A stretch of DNA of 44,908 nucleotides from Gemmiger formicilis (lineage in GTDB: Bacteria > Bacillota > Clostridia > Oscillospirales > Ruminococcaceae), in assembly GCF_016900095.1 (NCBI RefSeq), contig NZ_JACJJP010000027.1, forward strand, positions 1 through 44,908, in the 5' to 3' direction. Positions within the stretch are counted from its first letter, which is position 1. Every line of letters starts with the position of its first letter. The position numbers were made by a program, and so were the translations under genes. Below are positions 1-7,703 of the stretch, in pieces. The notes under the pieces were generated by a model. The model worked only from the letters and a program-made list of their open reading frames with translations. It searched no databases and was not told the DNA's origin.

Positions 1-10
1 TGGGCATAGC

Positions 11-56
11 AAAACCTCCTCGTGTAGTTCTATTATCCTACACGGGGAGGTTTTTT
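11..56. terminator. Bidirectional intrinsic terminator downstream of cysE
   Basis: A 13-bp stem (15-27 with 38-50, one G-T wobble) is flanked by AAAA on the left and TTTTTT on the right. It can stop leftward transcription from cysE, whose stop is at 118, and rightward transcription from a gene left of the window. Confidence 0.85.
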
Positions 57-117
57 GTCTATTGTCTACTTTTTACGGACCTGTTCACCGACAGGAAAGG
101 GTCGCGGGTGTTTTTGT

Positions 118-771
118 TCATGTTCTGGGTTTGTCGGGCGGGTATTCGCCCTGCAGTTTGGCTTCAATGCGGCTGAGCCGGGCTTCCAGCTGCTGGATGC
201 GCTGCAATTGCATGTCCGGCAGATCCTGCTGGTCCAGGTCATCGGCGGGGCAGCAGCGGATGTTGTTCACCCGCACCACCTCGGCGGGAATGCCCACGGC
301 GGTGGCGTTGGCGGGCAGGTTGTGCAGCACCACACTGCCGGCGCCCACCCGCACATTATCCCCGATGAACACAGGCCCCAGCACCTTGGCACCGGCCCCG
401 ATGAGCACATTGTTGCCCACGGTGGGGTGGCGCTTGCCGGTGTCCTTGCCGGTGCCGCCCAGGGTGACCCCGTGGTAGATGGTGCAGTTGTCGCCGATCT
501 CGGTGGTTTCGCCGAAGACGATGCCCATGCCGTGGTCGATGAACAGCCGCTGTCCGATCTTGGCACCGGGATGAATCTCAATGCCGGTCAGATGCCGGGA
601 AAGCTGGCTGACCAGGCGGGCCAGGAACAGCAGCTTGTGACAGTACAGCCAATGGGCGATGCGGTGGGTCACCAGCACATGAAAGCCCGGATACAGCAGG
701 ATCACCTCCAGCACGTTGCGTGCCGCGGGGTCCTTGTCCCGAATATTTTTTGCATCTGCCCACAGGCCCAT
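118..771 (-). CDS. cysE: Serine O-acetyltransferase
   Basis: This enzyme transfers acetyl from acetyl-CoA to L-serine to make O-acetylserine, the precursor for cysteine synthesis in the cytosol. The 217-residue product has the CysE layout: a short helical N-terminus (about 1-60) and a left-handed beta helix of hexapeptide repeats (about 65-165). It contains the family motifs IDHGMGIVFGET (78-89), YHGVTLGGTG (99-108) and the late PA-GIPA turn near 160. The last 30 residues form a short heptad-rich helix. I chose the ATG at 771 because an AAAGAGG box lies 8 nt upstream; an ATG at 792 would add 7 residues without a good ribosome site. It is transcribed alone, divergent from the gene at 962. No cysK lies beside it. 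The family call is strong; the length matches short bacterial CysE forms. Confidence 0.93.
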   Translation of the reverse strand: MGLWADAKNIRDKDPAARNVLEVILLYPGFHVLVTHRIAHWLYCHKLLFLARLVSQLSRHLTGIEIHPGAKIGQRLFIDHGMGIVFGETTEIGDNCTIYHGVTLGGTGKDTGKRHPTVGNNVLIGAGAKVLGPVFIGDNVRVGAGSVVLHNLPANATAVGIPAEVVRVNNIRCCPADDLDQQDLPDMQLQRIQQLEARLSRIEAKLQGEYPPDKPRT

Positions 772-810
772 GTTGGCTACCTCTTTTCCCATAAAATCAC
801 TAACGGAATA

Positions 811-839
811 ACAATACCATATTTTCGGCAAAAAGGCAA
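811..839 (-). promoter_or_regulatory. Sigma-A-type promoter of cysE
   Basis: Read on the minus strand, TTGCCT (839-834) is followed by a 17-bp spacer and TATTGT (816-811). The expected transcript starts about 35 nt before the chosen cysE start codon. Confidence 0.6.
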
Positions 840-848
840 CGCAATCCC

Positions 849-877
849 TTTTCCGCCGTGGGGGAATATGATATAAT
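849..877 (+). promoter_or_regulatory. Extended -10 promoter of the BMP-fusion operon
   Basis: TATAAT at 872-877 is preceded by TG one base away (869-870), an extended -10. The -35 at 849-854 (TTTTCC) is poor. It lies about 85 nt upstream of the start at 962 and is the only credible promoter before this operon. Confidence 0.6.
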
Positions 878-961
878 ACTTACATATGCGATGCGGCCGG
901 GACGTCCGGCCCAAACTGGGAAAGAAGAAAGGAAATCAGGGAAAGGACAGGGGGCAAAAGT

Positions 962-2938
962 ATGACTCGAGTGGAAGCACTGGAAGAATACGCACATGCG
1001 CAAAAACGGGCGCAGCGCGATTACCGTGAAAAGATGGCGGCGGGCCAGTACCCGTATCTGCCGGTGCTGGACGATATCCTGCAGAATGCCAATATTGAAA
1101 ATCAGCTGCCCATCGGCATTGTGGAAATTCCGCTGGAACTGGTGGTAGGCACCAAGACGGCGGGACGCACGGCGGCCTTTGCCTCCAATTTTCTGCCGCT
1201 GCTCAGCCCCAAGACCGAGTTTGCCAACAAGTGGGTATCTTTGTGCCAGGCCCATGTGGAGGAGGGCATCCGTGACCCCATCCGCTGCTTTGAGTATCTG
1301 GGGCGTTTTTATGTGCAGGAAGGCAACAAGCGGGTCAGCGTGCTGAAGTATTTCGGGGCGGATTCCATCGCCGCCAACGTGACCCGGATCATGCCGCGGT
1401 ACAGCGACAACCCCCAGATCCGGCAGTATTATGAGTTTGTGGAGTTTTATCCCATCTGCGGTATTTACACCCTGACCTTCACCCAGGAGGGCAGCTATGC
1501 CCGCCTGCAGAAAGCCATGGGCAAAGCCCCCGGCGAAAAATGGACCGCCGAGGAGCGGGCGGACATTCTTTCGTTGTACAACTGGATCAAAAAGGCCTAC
1601 TATGCCAAGGGCGGCGAGTCCATGCGCCCCACGGTGGGGGATGTGTTGCTGCTGCTCATCCGTCTGTACAAGGTGGATGACCTGAAGCAGCGCACGCCGT
1701 CGGAACTGGCCAAGGCCATTGAGGCGGTCTGGCCGGACGTGCTGGCCATCCAGAACCCCCAGCCAGTCAAGCTGAGCACCCAGCCTGCCGAGCCGTCCCC
1801 GGCCCAGCCCAATCTGCTCAACCGGATTCTGCCCGGTATCCGCACCAACAGTGCGCCCACCCACCTGAAGGTGGCCTTTGTGAACGAGCGCACCCCCGAA
1901 ACCAGTACCTGGACCAGCCAGCACGAGTTTGGCCGCTGCCAGCTGGACCAGGTGTTCCCGGGCCAGGTGGAGACGGTGGCCTACCACGGTGCCGTGGCGG
2001 GGCAGAATGCCGACGAACTGGTGGAACAGGCCATCGCCGAGGGGGCGGACATCGTCTTCACCACCAGCCCCAAGCTGGTGGGCGCCTCCCTGCGCGCCGC
2101 CCTCAAGCATCCGGAGGTGCGTATCCTGAACTGCTCGGTGGATATGCCCTATACCAGCATCCGCACCTACTACACCCGCGTGTATGAGGCCAAGTTCATC
2201 AGCGGCGCCATTGCCGGCGCCATGAGCCGCGGCGAGCGTATCGGGTATGTGGCCGATTATCCCAGCTTTGGCACCCCCGCCAACATCAACGCCTTTGCTT
2301 TGGGCGCGCGCATGGTCAACCCCAACGTGCGCATCGATCTGCAGTGGACCTGCCTGCCCGGCGAGCCCATGCAGGAATTCAACGCCAAGGGCATCACCAT
2401 CATTTCCGGCCGGGACACCCCGGCCCCCGGCCGCCCGCCTCAGGAGTTCGGCATCTTCATGATCCGGCCCGGCGGACGTCTGGAAGACCTGGCCTCTCCC
2501 TTCTGGCACTGGGGCCAGTTCTATGAAAACGTTATCCGCAGCGTGCTCAACGGTGCCTGGGCCAAGGATGCCGCCGACGGCGACACCCCCCGGGCGGTGA
2601 ACTACTGGTGGGGAATGAACAGCGGCGTCATGGACGTGCTGTTCAGCCGGGAACTGCCCCACGATGTGCGCCATCTGGCCGGTATTCTGCGCCAGGGCAT
2701 CATTGCGGGGGGCATCGATCCCTTCGCCTGCCACATTGTGGCCCAGGACGGAACCCTGATGAACGAAGGACATTCCGGGTTTGCACCCGAGCAGATTCTG
2801 CATATGGACTGGCTGTGCGATGCCGTGGACGGGCGCATTCCGGAATTTGACGAGCTGACCGAAGCATCCAAGCCGATGTACCGCATGCAAGGAATCCACC
2901 GCGACAGTCTGCCGGTGGACAAGGAGGCTGTGCTATGA
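962..2938 (+). CDS. Cytosolic ParB-like N-terminal plus BMP/PnrA-type ligand-binding fusion protein
   Basis: The 658-residue protein joins two parts. Residues 1 to about 210 contain a ParB/Srx-like signature (QEGNKRVSVLKYFGA, 119-133). Residues from about 301 on resemble BMP/PnrA-like periplasmic-binding domains (the Med/PnrA nucleoside-lipoprotein family). A Pro/Gln-rich linker separates them at about 258-300. Unlike true BMP lipoproteins it has no signal peptide or lipobox, so it should act in the cytosol. An AGGGGGC box precedes the ATG by 6 nt. Its stop overlaps the start of the phosphoesterase gene by 4 nt, implying translational coupling. No ABC permease or ATPase lies nearby, so a transport role is unlikely. 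A role as a cytosolic nucleoside-like ligand sensor or regulator is inference. Such genes are usually annotated simply as BMP-family substrate-binding proteins. Confidence 0.75.
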   Translation: MTRVEALEEYAHAQKRAQRDYREKMAAGQYPYLPVLDDILQNANIENQLPIGIVEIPLELVVGTKTAGRTAAFASNFLPLLSPKTEFANKWVSLCQAHVEEGIRDPIRCFEYLGRFYVQEGNKRVSVLKYFGADSIAANVTRIMPRYSDNPQIRQYYEFVEFYPICGIYTLTFTQEGSYARLQKAMGKAPGEKWTAEERADILSLYNWIKKAYYAKGGESMRPTVGDVLLLLIRLYKVDDLKQRTPSELAKAIEAVWPDVLAIQNPQPVKLSTQPAEPSPAQPNLLNRILPGIRTNSAPTHLKVAFVNERTPETSTWTSQHEFGRCQLDQVFPGQVETVAYHGAVAGQNADELVEQAIAEGADIVFTTSPKLVGASLRAALKHPEVRILNCSVDMPYTSIRTYYTRVYEAKFISGAIAGAMSRGERIGYVADYPSFGTPANINAFALGARMVNPNVRIDLQWTCLPGEPMQEFNAKGITIISGRDTPAPGRPPQEFGIFMIRPGGRLEDLASPFWHWGQFYENVIRSVLNGAWAKDAADGDTPRAVNYWWGMNSGVMDVLFSRELPHDVRHLAGILRQGIIAGGIDPFACHIVAQDGTLMNEGHSGFAPEQILHMDWLCDAVDGRIPEFDELTEASKPMYRMQGIHRDSLPVDKEAVL

Positions 2939-3588
2939 GGCTTCTGGCCGTTGCGGATGAGGAATCCAAGTATCTCTGGGACTATTACGAACCGGAAAAA
3001 CTGCGCGGCTACGATATGATTGTCGGCTGCGGCGACCTGAGCATCCAGTATATGACCTTTCTGGCAACCGTAGCGCCGGTGCCGGTGGTGTATGTGCATG
3101 GCAATCACGACGAAAGCTATGACAACCGCCCGCCCACAGGGGCGCTGTGCATCGACGACGATGTGTTTTGCTATAAAGGATATCGTTTTTTGGGCCTGGG
3201 GGGCAGCTGCCGGTATCGCAGTGGGGCCTGGCAGTTTACCGAAGCGGAAATGCGTCGCCGCATCCGCCGTGTCCGGGGCAAGATCGCCCGGGCAGGTGGG
3301 GTGGATGTGCTGGTGACCCATGCACCGCTGCACGAATACGGTGACATGAACGACCTGGCGCACCGCGGATTCACGGTCTTTCGGGAAATTTTGGATACCT
3401 ATAAACCCGCCGTTATGCTTCACGGGCATATTCATCTGACCTACGGAGCCAATATGGAGCGGGAGCATCAGTACGGCCAGACGCGCATCATCAATGCGTT
3501 TGAGCGTTTTACCATCGAACTGCCGGACAGGCCGGAGCGTCCGGCGCACCAGGGGCTGCTGGCCCGCTGGCGCGGCATGAACCGATAA
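2935..3588 (+). CDS. Calcineurin-like metallophosphoesterase
   Basis: The 217-residue protein has the metal-ligand motifs of calcineurin-type phosphoesterases: GCGDLS near residue 31, VHGNHDE near 58, VTHAP near 126 and HGHIH near 162. The first motif, normally D-x-H, reads A-D-E-E (about 7-10), so one metal ligand position differs from the classic set. There is no signal peptide, so it should be cytosolic. The start overlaps the preceding stop by 4 nt (ATGA), and gpsA follows 43 nt later in the same direction. The substrate cannot be read from the sequence. Coupling to the ligand-binding fusion suggests the two work together, for example sensing and hydrolysing a nucleotide-like compound; that is inference. 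Confidence 0.8.
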   Translation: MRLLAVADEESKYLWDYYEPEKLRGYDMIVGCGDLSIQYMTFLATVAPVPVVYVHGNHDESYDNRPPTGALCIDDDVFCYKGYRFLGLGGSCRYRSGAWQFTEAEMRRRIRRVRGKIARAGGVDVLVTHAPLHEYGDMNDLAHRGFTVFREILDTYKPAVMLHGHIHLTYGANMEREHQYGQTRIINAFERFTIELPDRPERPAHQGLLARWRGMNR

Positions 3589-3631
3589 TGACAAACAGGC
3601 GGGGAGTTCCCGGCCGGAAAGAGGCATGATT

Positions 3632-4639
3632 ATGAAACAGAAGATCGGTGTTTTGGGGGCCGGAACCTGGGGTACGGCACTGGCACGCCTGCTGGCCGTG
3701 AACGGCCACGATGTGACCATGTGGAGCGCCCTGCCCGAAGAACTCAAGAACATGGCCACCACCCACCGGCACCCCAACCTGCCCGGCATGGAACTGCCTG
3801 CCACCATGCACTATACCGCCGATGTGGCCGAAATCTGCACCGGGCGGGACCTGCTGGTGTTTGCGGTGCCGTCGGTGTTTGTACGATCCACCGCCAAAAA
3901 GGCGGCCAAATATATTCCGGACGGCCAGATCATTGTGGATGTGGCCAAGGGCATTGAGGAAAAGACCCTGATGACCATGTCCGAGATCATTGAGGACGAA
4001 CTGGCCAAGGTACCCGGCCACGAAGCCTGCCGGGTGGTGGCCCTGTCCGGTCCCACCCATGCGGAGGAGGTGGCCCGGGACCTGCCCACCCTGATCGTGG
4101 CGGCCAGCGAGGACGAATCCGCCGCCAAACAGGTGCAGAAAACCTTCACCAACGCCAATTTCCGGGTATACACCAACAACGACCGCCGGGGCGTGGAGCT
4201 GGGCGGCGCCATCAAGAATGTGATTGCGCTGGCCGTGGGTGTGGCCCTGGGCCTGGGCTACGGCGACAACGCAAAGGCGGCCCTGATCACCCGGGGCAAC
4301 GCCGAACTGTCCCGCCTGGGGGTGGCCATGGGCTGCCAGGCCAGCACCTTTGCGGGGCTTTCCGGCATGGGCGACCTGATTGTGACCTGCACCAGCATGC
4401 ACAGCCGCAACCTGCACGCCGGCATGCTCATGGGCCGGGGCATGGACGCCGAGACCGCCAAGAAGGAAGTGGGCCAGGTGGTGGAAGGCATCAACGCTCT
4501 GCCCGCCGCCCACAAGCTGGCCAAGAAATACAAGGTGGAAATGCCCATTGTGGAAGTGGTGGCCGATATTCTGTCCGGTCACCTGGAAGCCCGCAACGCC
4601 GTGGCATCCCTCATGGGCCGGGACCTGAAAAAGGAGTAA
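3632..4639 (+). CDS. gpsA: Glycerol-3-phosphate dehydrogenase [NAD(P)+]
   Basis: GpsA reduces dihydroxyacetone phosphate to sn-glycerol-3-phosphate, the backbone for phospholipids, in the cytosol. The 335-residue product has the N-terminal Rossmann motif GAGTWG (9-14), the LSGPTHAEEVA segment, and the GGAIKNV helix that carries a catalytic lysine, followed by the C-terminal helical domain. I chose the ATG at 3632 because GAGG (3621-3624) lies 7 nt upstream; the ATG at 3626 lies only 1 nt from it. It is the last gene of the operon that starts at 962 and ends at a strong terminator 33 nt downstream. Length and motifs are normal for the family. Confidence 0.96.
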   Translation: MKQKIGVLGAGTWGTALARLLAVNGHDVTMWSALPEELKNMATTHRHPNLPGMELPATMHYTADVAEICTGRDLLVFAVPSVFVRSTAKKAAKYIPDGQIIVDVAKGIEEKTLMTMSEIIEDELAKVPGHEACRVVALSGPTHAEEVARDLPTLIVAASEDESAAKQVQKTFTNANFRVYTNNDRRGVELGGAIKNVIALAVGVALGLGYGDNAKAALITRGNAELSRLGVAMGCQASTFAGLSGMGDLIVTCTSMHSRNLHAGMLMGRGMDAETAKKEVGQVVEGINALPAAHKLAKKYKVEMPIVEVVADILSGHLEARNAVASLMGRDLKKE

Positions 4640-4671
4640 CCCCTGCCCCTGCGTTTTGGAATCAGACAAAC

Positions 4672-4706
4672 AAAAACCGCTCTGCCAATCCGGCAGAGCG
4701 GTTTTT
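4672..4706. terminator. Bidirectional intrinsic terminator between gpsA and the AAA ATPase gene
   Basis: A perfect stem (AAAAACCGCTCTGCC with GGCAGAGCGGTTTTT, loop 4687-4691) ends in T5 on both strands. It serves the convergent gpsA and MoxR-type genes. Confidence 0.92.
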
Positions 4707-4725
4707 ATCCTTCTTGTGGAAAACT

Positions 4726-6258
4726 TCAGAACGCCAGACTTCCCTCACTGCGGCGCAGGTCGTCCCGCTCCAGTTCGGCCAGCAAAGCGTCCTGCTTCTG
4801 GTTCAGCAGCAGGCTGCGGCTGTACTTGTCAAACCGTTCGCACTCGTTTTCGGACAGGAAAGCGGCGGAATCCGGTCCCAGGGCCAGCTCGTTCACAAAC
4901 ACCACCATTTCCTGGGTGTCGGAAAACGCCCGTTCCATAAAGTTGAAGGCGGCTTCCAGGGCATCCCCGGCCACGGCCACGGCCTCCTCCCGGCGGCGGA
5001 CCTGGGCATTGAACCCGGCGCGCACCGTGTCGAAGGCTTCCTCGTCGTCCATGCTGGGCTCCAGCTTTTTCCCCCAGCTGTGCAGCAGTGCGGCGGCCCT
5101 GCTGTGGGCGGCCGCCTGGGCCGCGGTCAGACGGCCTGCCGCTTTGTTGGCAGCCAGCTGGTCTTCATAGGCGTCGCACTGGGCATTGAAAACAGAGACC
5201 GGATCATCGCTCCCGGCATTCAGCGCACGCTTGAAACTGCGCAGCTGCTGGTAGCAGGCATCGGTGGCCTCGTCGGTCTGCCGGGCCTTGGCAAACCGGG
5301 CGTTCAGACCGGCCAGCAGCAGACTGACCAGGCTCATCCGCTCATCAAAGGCGGCGTTCAGGGCGCGGTCCAGCACCGCGTCGAAGGGCTTGCCCTGCAG
5401 AATGTCCTCCACGCCGTAATCGGCGCGGTATTTCTGGTACAAAGCCCAGTAGGCGGCAAAATCCCGGGCCACATCGGGGTGACGCAGATACTGCCCGATA
5501 ACTTCCTCGTCGGCGGGCAGGCCCAGGGCACCGGCGGCCTGCAGGTAGGCGGACAGATCTTCCCACCCGCGGGCGGTGACAAACTTCGGCCCGTCCACGT
5601 CGTTTTCGATCTTGTAGAAATGCTGGGGCCGCAGCTCCAGATAGGCGGTCACGGCGGGATGCAGCCGGTGGGCCCGGGCATATTCCTGCCAGACCGACAG
5701 CTCCGGTTCGATGTCGATGCGGCGCACCCGGTCCAGGGTGACCAGGTCGAAGTCCCGCACGCTCTTGTTGTATTCCGGCGGGTTGCCGGCGGCCACAATG
5801 ACCCATCCGGCGGGCACCGGCTGGTTGCCGAAGGTCTTGCCCTGCAAGAACTGCAGCATGGTGGGGGCCAGGGTCTCGGACACGCAGTTGATCTCGTCGA
5901 TGAAAAGAATGCCGTTTTTCAGGCCGGTCTGCTCCATCTTGTCGTAGCAGCTGGCAATGATCTCGCTCATGGTGTACTCGGTGACGCTGCGGTCCACACC
6001 GTCGTAATGGCGGTGCCGGATGAAGGGCAGACCCACGGCGCTCTGGCGGGTGTGGTGGGTGATGGTGTAGGCCACCAGGGCGATGCCGCACTCCCGGGCA
6101 ATCTGCTCCATGATCTGGGTCTTGCCGATGCCCGGAGGGCCCATGAGGAGGATGGGCCGCTGACGTACCGGCGGAATCAGGGGAGTGCCGGTGTCGTCGG
6201 TGGCAAGATAAGCCTTGACGGTATTTTCAATTTCCTGCTTGGCGCGTTTGATGTCCAT
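4726..6258 (-). CDS. MoxR-type AAA+ ATPase
   Basis: The 510-residue protein begins with an AAA+ module: Walker A GPPGIGKT (40-47), Walker B ILFIDEIN (117-124) and sensor 1 VAAGNP (155-160). A helical lid region and a long helical C-terminal half (about 290-510) without recognisable motifs follow. It is the last gene of a three-gene unit after the VWA protein, with 24 nt between them and a GGAAGGAG box 9 nt before the ATG. MoxR ATPases typically act with VWA partners as ATP-driven assembly or metal-insertion chaperones, as in RavA-ViaA, CbbQ-CbbO and BchI-BchD. A similar partnership here is inferred from the gene order. The client is unknown. Confidence 0.88.
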   Translation of the reverse strand: MDIKRAKQEIENTVKAYLATDDTGTPLIPPVRQRPILLMGPPGIGKTQIMEQIARECGIALVAYTITHHTRQSAVGLPFIRHRHYDGVDRSVTEYTMSEIIASCYDKMEQTGLKNGILFIDEINCVSETLAPTMLQFLQGKTFGNQPVPAGWVIVAAGNPPEYNKSVRDFDLVTLDRVRRIDIEPELSVWQEYARAHRLHPAVTAYLELRPQHFYKIENDVDGPKFVTARGWEDLSAYLQAAGALGLPADEEVIGQYLRHPDVARDFAAYWALYQKYRADYGVEDILQGKPFDAVLDRALNAAFDERMSLVSLLLAGLNARFAKARQTDEATDACYQQLRSFKRALNAGSDDPVSVFNAQCDAYEDQLAANKAAGRLTAAQAAAHSRAAALLHSWGKKLEPSMDDEEAFDTVRAGFNAQVRRREEAVAVAGDALEAAFNFMERAFSDTQEMVVFVNELALGPDSAAFLSENECERFDKYSRSLLLNQKQDALLAELERDDLRRSEGSLAF

Positions 6259-6282
6259 GCTTGCGTGCTCCTTCCCGATGGT

Positions 6283-7656
6283 TTACAGCTGGGGCAGTTC
6301 GTCGGGGTCCCATTCCTGCCAGTCCAGGGCGGGCTTTTCCGCCTTTTGTTGGGGCATAAACTCTTCCGGGGCCAGTACCAGCCGGATGGCCCAGGGAGGC
6401 ACTTCCGGGGGCGGGGCGCCGTCCTCCAGAAAGAGAAAAGCGGTCTGATACGCGGGGGGCCTTGCGGGAAAGGTCCCCTTGCCGTCGGTAAAGTACAGCA
6501 CCCCCTGCAAGTCCCGCAGCCGTCCTTCCTTCTGTAGCTCGTCGATGCGGGCAAAGGCCGGGCGGAAATCCGTTCCGCCGCCCCCGTTTAGGGTCAGGGC
6601 GGCGGCATATTTTTCCAGGGTTTCGGTGTCCTGCAAAAAGGTGATGTCCCGCACGGCATCGTCGCACTGCATGACCACAATGTTGCAGCGGCTGAAAAAG
6701 CTGCCGGAGGTTTTCAGCAGGCCGAAGGTCTCCCGCAGAAAGGCCTTGACCAGATCCCCGGCGGTGGATTCGCTGGTGTCGATGACAATGACCAGATCCC
6801 GGATTTTTTTGCTCTCCCGGGTTTCCAGCGGTTCGATCAGCGGCATGTTGCCGTAGGTGTTCAGACCGTAGGTGTAGTAGCCCAGGTCAAACTCGTCCAG
6901 GTCCAGCTTGGATTCCTCCCGCAGCACCGCAAACCGGCGCAGGAAGTCCTTGTACAGCCGACGGCTGCGCCCGGCTTCCACCTGTGCGGCCAGGGTCTGG
7001 GCACCGGCGGCCTCCCCGGCCTGGCGCCCTGCCTGCTGCATGCTCAGCTGGGTTTCCCGACCCAGCTGTTCCCACTGGCGGCCCAGCATCTGGGCGGCGG
7101 GGGAGTCCGGGTCATCGGGCCAAAGGCGGTGGCTGTCACAATAAAATTCCTGCTGCAAAGTGTCCAGCTCCCCGGCGCTGCGCCCGGCTAAGGCCCGGTA
7201 AATGGGCCCTGCTGCCAGAAACTTGCAGCTTTCCTTCAGTCCGGCGTAGGTCTTCTGCCGCAGCCAGCTCACCGGCCGGGCCAGGGCCTTTACCTCCAGG
7301 GTGTCCAGGGTGTGCTCCACCGCAATGTCGCAGGCCAGGCCCCACAGGGCCGGGTCCCGGCGATCCCGCAGCCAGGGATGCCGGAAGATGCAGTGCAGAA
7401 CGCTGTGCAGATAGGCCCGGGCCAGATATTTCCGGTTTTTGCGGTAGATGCGCAGCACCCACGCGGGACCGTAACACAGCGCCGCCCCGTTGGTGGCGGG
7501 GCCTCGCTCCGGTTCCGGATCGGGGGTCAGGGTCAGCGCCCCCAGCGCCGCGTTCAGGTAGCGCAGCTGGATATACAACTCGCTGCGGGTCAGTTCCATG
7601 GCGCGTTTTGCCATGGTTTGTTCCCATTCGGCCTGTGTCTGAACATGCTGCGGCAT
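6283..7656 (-). CDS. DUF2201/VWA-like protein, partner of the MoxR ATPase
   Basis: The 457-residue product has two parts. The N-terminal 180 residues resemble the DUF2201 putative-metallopeptidase domain, but the expected HExxH reads HSVLH (84-88), followed by RHP and ACDIAVEH (108-115). The C-terminal VWA domain carries a complete MIDAS: DTSES (293-297), T362 in GGGGTD and D391 in YFTDG. The glutamate-to-serine change argues against peptidase activity, so a metal-binding or structural role is more likely. The start at 7656 has AGGAGG 8 nt upstream; an in-frame start at 7707 has none. It lies between the LRR gene and the ATPase gene in one operon. The client is unknown. Confidence 0.85.
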   Translation of the reverse strand: MPQHVQTQAEWEQTMAKRAMELTRSELYIQLRYLNAALGALTLTPDPEPERGPATNGAALCYGPAWVLRIYRKNRKYLARAYLHSVLHCIFRHPWLRDRRDPALWGLACDIAVEHTLDTLEVKALARPVSWLRQKTYAGLKESCKFLAAGPIYRALAGRSAGELDTLQQEFYCDSHRLWPDDPDSPAAQMLGRQWEQLGRETQLSMQQAGRQAGEAAGAQTLAAQVEAGRSRRLYKDFLRRFAVLREESKLDLDEFDLGYYTYGLNTYGNMPLIEPLETRESKKIRDLVIVIDTSESTAGDLVKAFLRETFGLLKTSGSFFSRCNIVVMQCDDAVRDITFLQDTETLEKYAAALTLNGGGGTDFRPAFARIDELQKEGRLRDLQGVLYFTDGKGTFPARPPAYQTAFLFLEDGAPPPEVPPWAIRLVLAPEEFMPQQKAEKPALDWQEWDPDELPQL

Positions 7657-7703
7657 GGTCCTGCCCTCCTTTGTATAGGAAATCCCTGGCCGGTCAAGCC
7701 CGG

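Noticed and set aside
800-2899. Long minus-strand open frame opposite the BMP fusion gene
   Set aside because: It is His/Gly-rich with no family resemblance, has no ribosome site and lies antisense to a gene with clear homology. Such shadows are common at this GC content.
4714-6537. 607-codon plus-strand open frame opposite the MoxR gene
   Set aside because: Low-complexity composition, no motifs, and the opposite strand has Walker A/B and a ribosome site.
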